Of a stretch of 64,000 bases of DNA, positions 59,718 through 64,000 are shown piece by piece (position 1 is the first letter of the stretch; each line of letters opens with the position of its first letter). The notes under the pieces were generated by a model that did no database searches, was not told where the DNA came from, and saw only the letters and a program-made list of their open reading frames with translations. The position numbers and the translations under genes are program-made. Origin of the DNA: Guyanagaster necrorhizus. Its lineage: Eukaryota; Basidiomycota; Agaricomycetes; Agaricales; Physalacriaceae. Where the stretch lies: the NCBI RefSeq assembly GCF_019112545.1, contig NW_025064884.1:1290141-1354140 (forward strand). Reading direction: 5' to 3'.

Positions 59718-60993
59718 ATGTATTTTGAAGGAATCCTCGACACCCTGCGCAACCTCGGCACCTTTTTCAAGCAAGCCTGGTTCTCCGGAAAGCCTCGGTG
59801 GACCCCAGCCCAGATGACAGACTTGGCAGGAAAAGTCGTTATCGTAACCGGTGGCTCGTCGGGGATAGGAAAAGAGATTGTCAAGGTGCATTGCTCACTT
59901 CATCTTACGTGCGCGCTGAAATTGATTGGTCCCCAGGAACTGCTGCTTCACAACGCCAAAGTGTATCTTGCCGCTAGGAATCCAGAAAAGACGGCGAACG
60001 TTATCAAGGAACTGACGGAGGCCACTGGAAGAACAGCCATTTTCTTGGACCTGGATCTTGGAGACCTGAAATCTGTCAAGGCCGCTGCTGAGAAGTTCCT
60101 TTCGTATGTATCTCTGTATAAACTGCTGCTGAATGTTTCTCATGTCTGTATTGCTTTAGGAACGAGAAGAGTCTCGATATCTTATTCAATAATGGGTAGG
60201 ACTATGATTGATGCGCTGGCTATCGTCTGCTCATCAGTATCGCGTGTCAGAGGCGTGATGCTAGTTCCACAGGACATGCTCACTGTCCAAGGCTACGATT
60301 ATCATTTTGGCGTTAATGTCCTCGGTCATTTTTACCTCACGAAGCTGCTGCTGCCAGCGTTACTTTCAACAGAAGGCAAAGCCCGTGTAGTCACCACCTC
60401 GTCCTCGGCTATCTACCTGCCTTTGGGGAGCAAGATCCTGTTTGAAACGCTCAAGGATGGACCATCGAGAAAACGCAAGTCCCCGTCGTATCTGTATTCT
60501 CAAAGCAAAGTGGTAGGCACGATTCGCTGTGTTGATACATATGCACCCATTTATTGCCGACAGTGCGACGCGATGTTTGCGCTGGAACTAGCGAGGAGGT
60601 ACGGGGACAAAGGAATAGTATCTATTAGCCTCAATCCTGGAAACCTCAAGACAAATCTCGACCGGCACGCGAGCTGGTTCAACTCGATCGGTTTGGTGAG
60701 CATCGTTTCTTGTACCCTGTTCTCATACCGACACATCTACAGTGGTTCTTGCTCTTATGGCCGGCAACTTGGGGCGCATGGACATCGCTATGGGCTGGCA
60801 CGAGCCCAGAAAACGAAGATGCGAACGGGAAAGTACGTTTCTTCATGGCAGCTCTCTGACAAAATTTTGCTGACGCACGGGTTAGTTTATGGTTCCGTGG
60901 TGTCAGGAGGGTGCGATGACCAAGACAAGTCGAGACCTAGAAGTCGGCGAGAGATTATGGGCTTGGATGGAAGACCAGGTGAAAGACGTATAG
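59718..60993 (+). CDS. Short-chain dehydrogenase/reductase (retinol dehydrogenase-like)
   Basis: Seven exons (59718-59885, 59937-60103, 60160-60195, 60251-60512, 60564-60695, 60743-60832, 60886-60993) join in phase to 320 residues. Classical SDR features: cofactor-binding TGGSSGIG at about residues 46-53, a core Asp region (LDLDLGDL), NNGG where NNAG is usual, the catalytic Ser in TTSSSA and the catalytic YSQSK (YxxxK), then NPGNLKT. The C-terminus (GERLWAWMEDQVKDV) is typical of a large Agaricomycete SDR group. It would reduce or oxidise a carbonyl/alcohol with NAD(P)H; the substrate is unknown. An ATG at 59673 is also in frame, but 59718 gives the family-like N-terminus. Confidence 0.9.
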
Positions 60994-61423
60994 CAGTTCC
61001 AATATCGTGCTACTCTAGGTGGAATTGCCAAATCTCAGTCAAATGAGTTCATAGCCATTCGTATACTTAGACTGGGAAGTCGTATTCTCATAGGTGATAG
61101 ATATGCGCGAAGTCGCCATCAAGGTGGAAGATGCCGAATACCGCTATACTTAGCCTGATAAACCGGTTTTATGAGAAACGCGGAAGTCAGTGTATACAGT
61201 CAATCCTCAGGGTGACATATCTTCGGAAAGGATCACCTTTTCTATCCGATGTCATCGGTTGACCAGTGACCGATGGAACTAGGTAGCGCACCGGAGCGCT
61301 GGAAGGAGCGTGTCCCCAATTGGTGTCGCGCATTAAATAGATTCCCACCATCACTGGGGAATAAAAGAATAGCCCTCATGATGTTATAAAGACACTCGTT
61401 TGACACGTCTTTCTTAGCTCGAA
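60994..61423. other. Intergenic
   Basis: No coding sequence. It separates two genes on the same strand and presumably holds the promoter of the DUF6534 gene. Confidence 0.4.
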
Positions 61424-63423
61424 ATGGCCGGAGGCTCACTCAACGGTACTTTTGGCGCCTTCCTTATCGGTGTCATCATGTCTTCATGGTTCATTAACCT
61501 CTGGATATATTCACCCGTATTCTGATCTCCTTGTATATCTAGCTTGTTTGGTGTAACCTGCACGCAGACCTGGTATTATTTCACTCGCTACTCTGACAGT
61601 ATCGCCATCAAGGCCTTGGTAAGCATTATAATCCCTCCTCTCAGCCACCCTGTACTAATAGACTCGCAGGTCTGCACTATATGGTATTCGTCACTGCTAA
61701 TCAGACACCCAATTCTTATGGGTTTGCATAGGATTTTGGAAGTCATCCATGTGGCTTTCACTAGCTATGCCATTTACTATTATGTAGTACTACATTATGG
61801 GAATCCACCTGCTCTGGCTGAAATCCCGGTGGTATGGTGAGTACCACAATTTTCATGGGGGAGTGAGACTCTAATCCATGTTAGGTCGGTATCTGTGAGT
61901 CTCCACACCTGTCTGCACGAGCGCTTACCTATATACGCCATCCAGCTCAATATCGGCGTGACGGTATGTGATTTAACACTGTCCTTAGCTTCTTCAAGCT
62001 GTCCCTAACGAGAATGATTGTAGGATCTCATTACTTTGCTTGTCTACTTATTTTATGCTCGGCGGATATATTATTGTTGGCGTGATCCTTTTTTTCCCAA
62101 TTACCGCCTTCTGATACGTTTCATGCAGTGTCAAATCACAATGTTCCCCTAGTGGCCATCATCGTGAGATTCCTATGATACGATTATTCTCCATCACTAA
62201 CCTTGGAATCAGATTGTTCTCTCGATCTGTCGCTTGGGTGAGTCTCTCGTACTCTTTTTTCTATCCTCCGTAACGTAGCCTCTGTCTAGGAACTAGCCTG
62301 GGTGCGCATTTGGGCCGCTCATATAAAGGATGCTAATCGGATGCTTGTTCCTTTTCTTTTGTCTTTTAGGTGTCACCGGCTACAGGTTAGGACTGACAGT
62401 GCTTCTCAGACATCCCCGTCTCATTGTCATTTTCAGCATATATCTCAAGTACTTCATCCTGTTTGCACGCCCCGGCATGAAAGTAAGCATCCACCAGAGT
62501 TGTTCTTGAAAGTCCATATTTCTCTCCATTGCATGACAGAACCTCATCAGGACTTCCTTGATTCTTCATGTGGTGACAGATCTCCTGGTTGCCGTATCAC
62601 TTTGTTATTATCTCCACAAGAGGCGCACGGGAATTAAACAGTATGATATTCCACACTGCGGTTTATCCGAACTGATTAGAAGGAAAATGGCATTACAGCA
62701 CCAACACGATGATTAATAGACTCATGGTCTATGCGATTCATAACGGTCTTATAACTGCGTAGAGGCATATCATCTTCCTATGTTATCGGTTGAGTAACAG
62801 ATCCATCTCCAGGATTGTGGATATCCTCGTCTTTGCCTTCGTGAGTTACTCTTACCATCTCTGCGTTTCTTCATAGGCTGGAATTACTCAGAACACAGCC
62901 TACCCTGACAATCTCGTATATCTGTCTGTTTATCAGATCGTTGCAAACTGTACGTTCAACCTGTCTATTCCACGTTCTCGAGCTAAAAATACACCCCATC
63001 CCAAGTATATTCAAACTCCTTCCTTGCTACGTTCGTTGCATGATTCTCCATGGAATCGTCCATCCTTACAATCTCACTTCAGATTGAACGCCCGTAGACG
63101 TACCAAACCGAACAATGATACTGACGTCGACATGTTGAGTCTATCCACCTCCGGTGCCCATGATATGTCCTTCGAAGATGCCCCCAGGACCAACACGACC
63201 AACTTGGTACTGCGTTCCTCGTTATTTATTTTGTCCTCACGCTGATCCTGTCATTGAAATATTCTAGCGGCACATTAATATTACTATCTCATCCACTGTG
63301 GAGACCATGGGAGATATGAACGGGACCTCTTCTGTGAGTGCGTGTATAGTAGTAACCTTTGCTTATTGACCGTGTTCATTCGAACCACAGACTGAACCTG
63401 GTTCCAAAGTCGTAAGCGTCTGA
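61424..63423 (+). CDS. DUF6534-type seven-helix membrane protein 2
   Basis: A gene of many small exons. From ATG 61424: GTFGAFLIGVIMSS, a splice into CLFGVTCTQTWYYFTRYSDS, then VIHVAFTSYAIYYYVV and, further on, DLITLLVYLFYARRIYY. The well-conserved C-terminal half follows: HVVTDLLVAVSLCYYLHKRR, TMINRLMVYAIHNGLIT, IVDILVFAF and YSNSFLATLNARRR, then a hydrophilic tail ending at 63423. Pattern and order match the DUF6534 family (multi-pass membrane, function unknown). Exon borders between about 62230 and 62530 are unclear; one reading needs an intron of only 24 bp, so a frame problem there is possible. The other introns are ordinary GT-AG. Confidence 0.75.
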
Positions 63424-64000
63424 AGAAAGAGGACACGGACGTGTTTTTTTCATCCGCTGCTTATTGCCTTCGCTTGTTTACTGTCGCACTCGAAAGATCC
63501 TGCAGCGGAAACGGTGAAATATCAGCGATGCCTTGGAAGCGCTTCTTCAGTATGGCTTCAATGTGTACAGGAATCGTAGTTTGGTCGAGACATACTTGAA
63601 CGTCCAAGAGGCGCATACAAGAAGAATGAGAAATTGTCTTGATTAGAATTAAGGCCCCGAGCGCCTAGCAAGAGCGGCAAGAAAATGCAGTTCGAAAAAT
63701 TCCGGCTGGCATGCGCTAAATACTAGTTACCGGAGGAAGATAAATAAAGTATAAGGATTGGTTGTATGGAACCGTTCTCGGCCCGATGATGTGGGTCGCT
63801 GCGATACGAATAATGCAAGGCCAATGCCAGTATCGTAGACCGGCACAGGACAGAGAACAGTGGGATTATGTGGATTGCGGCACTGTCGCTAATACAGACG
63901 ACGGTCTTGCAGTGATTGGACCATGGAAGTTGTACGTATTGCCAGCATTATGGAAGCCATGCTATGATGACATTCTGTATGGATTGACACATGAGCCAGA
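63424..64000. other. Window end, no gene seen
   Basis: No convincing frame or motif on either strand. Confidence 0.4.

Overview
The window looks like chromosomal DNA of a mushroom-forming basidiomycete (Agaricomycetes). The basis is many 47-57 bp GT-AG introns, two seven-helix membrane proteins of the DUF6534 type that is expanded in Agaricomycetes, two fungal GT15 mannosyltransferases and a DPH5 gene, next to a large mass of chromodomain Ty3/gypsy and Ty1/copia retrotransposons. No species is named.

Left part, 1-32 kb: almost only LTR retrotransposons. I read it as a stack of nested insertions. Element A (+) ends at 1965 inside the LTR of element B (-, 1966-9886). B ends inside the pol of C (+, to 13583). 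C ends inside the gag-like region of D (+, to 20421). D ends inside E (-, to 25053). E ends inside F (+, to 28379). F ends inside a small RNase H piece of G (-). Only right-hand parts are seen because the left-hand parts should lie before position 1. Decay follows the nesting: A still has CpGs and a 418-codon open frame, B is damaged, C-F are AT-rich and full of stops made by C-to-T/G-to-A changes. A further gypsy gag remnant (H) carries a solo LTR with a perfect 5-bp target duplication. The gypsy family appears to be self-primed (Tf1/sushi style), because the primer-binding site matches a segment just downstream of a TATA-like box in its own LTR.

Middle, 31-37.4 kb: a complete Ty1/copia element (32057-36903; 149-bp LTRs; 5-bp duplication GTATT) sits inside an exon of an unrecognised minus-strand, probably membrane-protein gene. 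The left half of this gene and the left LTR are AT-shifted; the right half and right LTR are not, so a mutated domain ends inside the copia element.

Right part, 38-64 kb: ordinary gene-bearing DNA with rich CpG. In order: an F-box-like fragment; a membrane-anchored TSN(G/A)P-repeat protein; a dual-specificity phosphatase; a 0.5-kb tandem duplication; a small secreted protein (-); GT15 mannosyltransferase 1 (-); a DPH5 pseudogene; an APH-like kinase fragment (-); a DUF6534 protein with apparent frameshifts; DPH5 (intact); a kinase-like protein; an unrecognised gene (-); GT15 mannosyltransferase 2 (-); a short-chain dehydrogenase; and a second DUF6534 gene. GT15, DPH5 and DUF6534 each occur twice within 20 kb, which points to local duplication and decay. 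No operon-like organisation, tRNA, rRNA or CRISPR array was seen.
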